Source: Bacteroidaceae bacterium
Lineage (GTDB): Bacteria > Bacteroidota > Bacteroidia > Bacteroidales > Bacteroidaceae
DNA: 7,253 nucleotides
Assembly (NCBI GenBank): GCA_900768625.1
Contig: CAAGDO010000016.1
Span: 1-7,253 of the forward strand
Direction of reading: 5' to 3'
A program made the translations under genes and the position numbers. The notes beneath the pieces were generated by a model. The model did no database searches. It was not told the DNA's origin and saw nothing but the letters and a program-made list of their open reading frames with translations. Positions 6,641 through 7,253 of this stretch are shown in pieces. Each line of letters opens with the position of its first letter. Position 1 is the first letter of the stretch.

Positions 6641-6662
6641 CCAATAAAATCAAACAAACACA

Positions 6663-6968
6663 ATGAGTCAGAAAATCCGTATCAAGCTGAAAAGCTACGA
6701 TCACACTCTCGTTGAAAAGTCAGCCGAGAAGATCGTGAAGAACGTGAAGGCTACCGGTGCCGTAGTTAGCGGTCCTATCCCCCTTCCCACCCGCAAGCGC
6801 ATCATCACTGTAAACCGCTCTACCTTCGTTAACAAGAAGAGCCGTGAGCAGTTCGAGATTTCTACCTACAAGCGTCTCATCGACATCTACAGCTCTACTG
6901 CCAAGACTGTTGACGCGCTGATGAAGCTCGAGTTGCCCTGTGGTGTTGAAGTGGAGATTAAGGTCTAG
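6663..6968 (+). CDS. rpsJ: 30S ribosomal protein S10
   Basis: S10 is a 30S head protein that also acts as NusE, pairing with NusB in antitermination complexes. The 101-residue product has the normal length. It opens with MSQKIRIKLKSYDH and contains the conserved loop region SGPIPLPTRKRIITVNRS (36-53), then KKSREQFE (58-65) and the C-terminal strand VEVEIKV. It ends in TAG. The ATG follows an A-rich tract with no Shine-Dalgarno motif. It lies 110 bases after fusA behind a terminator-like hairpin, and a strong terminator follows at 6998. S10 usually heads a long ribosomal-protein operon starting with rplC; no rplC sequence appears in the 285 bases that remain. Confidence 0.98.
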   Translation: MSQKIRIKLKSYDHTLVEKSAEKIVKNVKATGAVVSGPIPLPTRKRIITVNRSTFVNKKSREQFEISTYKRLIDIYSSTAKTVDALMKLELPCGVEVEIKV

Positions 6969-6997
6969 TACTTTGCTTCTTTTGACACAACAAGCAC

Positions 6998-7038
6998 AGT
7001 CCTCGTTTGGAACTCTGGTTCCGAACGAGGACTTTTTT
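6998..7038 (+). terminator. Strong intrinsic terminator after rpsJ
   Basis: AGTCCTCGTTTGGAAC (6998-7013) pairs with GTTCCGAACGAGGACT (7018-7033), 16 bp with one G-U, around the 4-nt loop TCTG. A T run at 7033-7038 follows directly. It begins 30 bases after the rpsJ stop. It is the most compact terminator in the window and should end the rpsG-fusA-rpsJ transcript. Confidence 0.93.
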
Positions 7039-7253
7039 GTTTGGTAGGTTTTGTGTATTCTCTGTGAATGATGGAGGACGAATGTTGTCCGAATCCGTTT
7101 TATTCGTATGTGTAAAAGGAGCGAATAATTATTGTGTAATATTGCTGTCCGGTAAAATTCTGAGAACTAGATATTCTGTGCAACAGTTCCATATTTGCGC
7201 TTCGCGCGGTTTCTTAACATGAATGGCCGCCAAAGCCATTAATGGTCATTAAA
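7039..7253. other. AT-rich tail with no convincing gene
   Basis: I find no recognisable coding sequence. The open frame from 7007 to 7222 starts inside the terminator loop region and its Cys/Phe-rich product resembles nothing I know. Possible imperfect -7 boxes are TAATATTG (7137-7144) and CATATTTG (7190-7197), each one base off TAnnTTTG and without a TTG at the right distance. A small hairpin GCGC-TTC-GCGC lies at 7197-7207. A promoter for a downstream unit could lie here, but the sequence does not prove it. Confidence 0.5.
7222..7252. repeat. Overlapping short palindromes at the window end
   Basis: AATGGC (7222-7227) is inverted as GCCATT (7235-7240). CCATTAATGG (7236-7245) is a perfect 10-bp palindrome. 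TTAATG (7239-7244) is inverted as CATTAA (7247-7252) across GT. All are built from the unit AATGG/CCATT. This could be the edge of an intergenic repeat, a hairpin, or an operator, and the window ends before it can be resolved. Confidence 0.4.

Noticed and set aside
7007..7222. 71-codon frame after rpsJ
   Set aside because: It starts inside the rpsJ terminator, has an odd Cys/Phe-rich composition and no known resemblance.
1..7253. CRISPR arrays, tRNA or rRNA genes, insertion sequences, phage genes or a defence system
   Set aside because: No spaced direct repeats, cloverleaf, transposase or terminal inverted repeats were seen. The content is housekeeping genes.

Overview
The window is an informational-gene block from a member of the Bacteroidota, most likely order Bacteroidales and possibly Prevotella-like. 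The evidence is the protein sequences, the gene order rpoC-rpsL-rpsG-fusA-rpsJ with no tuf after fusA, the lack of Shine-Dalgarno motifs (A-rich, G-poor stretches precede every ATG), and two copies of the Bacteroidota -7 promoter element TAnnTTTG. All genes are on the + strand. TGA, TAA and TAG all end genes here, so the standard bacterial code applies.

Layout: 1-2897 is the C-terminal two thirds of rpoC (RNA polymerase beta' subunit), closed by a strong intrinsic terminator at 2953-3004. A gene-free gap follows, with a good promoter (3156-3186) driving rpsL (S12, 3269-3652). The 278-base rpsL-rpsG gap holds a hairpin, three TAAC heptads ending in a second -7 element, and a long leader. The leader folds on paper into a three-way junction (3760-3828) followed by six T. 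Next come rpsG (S7, from 3931), fusA (EF-G, 4432-6552), a terminator-like hairpin (6584-6640), rpsJ (S10, 6663-6968) and a strong terminator (6998-7038). The last 215 bases have no convincing gene and end in short palindromes.

The genes serve transcription (beta') and translation (S12 at the decoding centre, S7 and S10 in the 30S head, EF-G for translocation). The cluster appears split into several transcription units: rpoC terminates before rpsL, rpsG-fusA has its own candidate promoter and leader, rpsJ sits behind an apparent attenuator, and rpsJ is cut off from any downstream S10-operon genes.

The two strongest oddities are these. First, rpsG carries an in-frame TAA at codon 130, and the 28 codons after it still encode a conserved S7 C-terminus, so the gene is either interrupted, read through, or affected by a one- or two-base error. 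Second, the structured leader upstream of rpsG is a candidate regulatory RNA for the S7/EF-G unit. The rest looks like ordinary, well-conserved housekeeping sequence.
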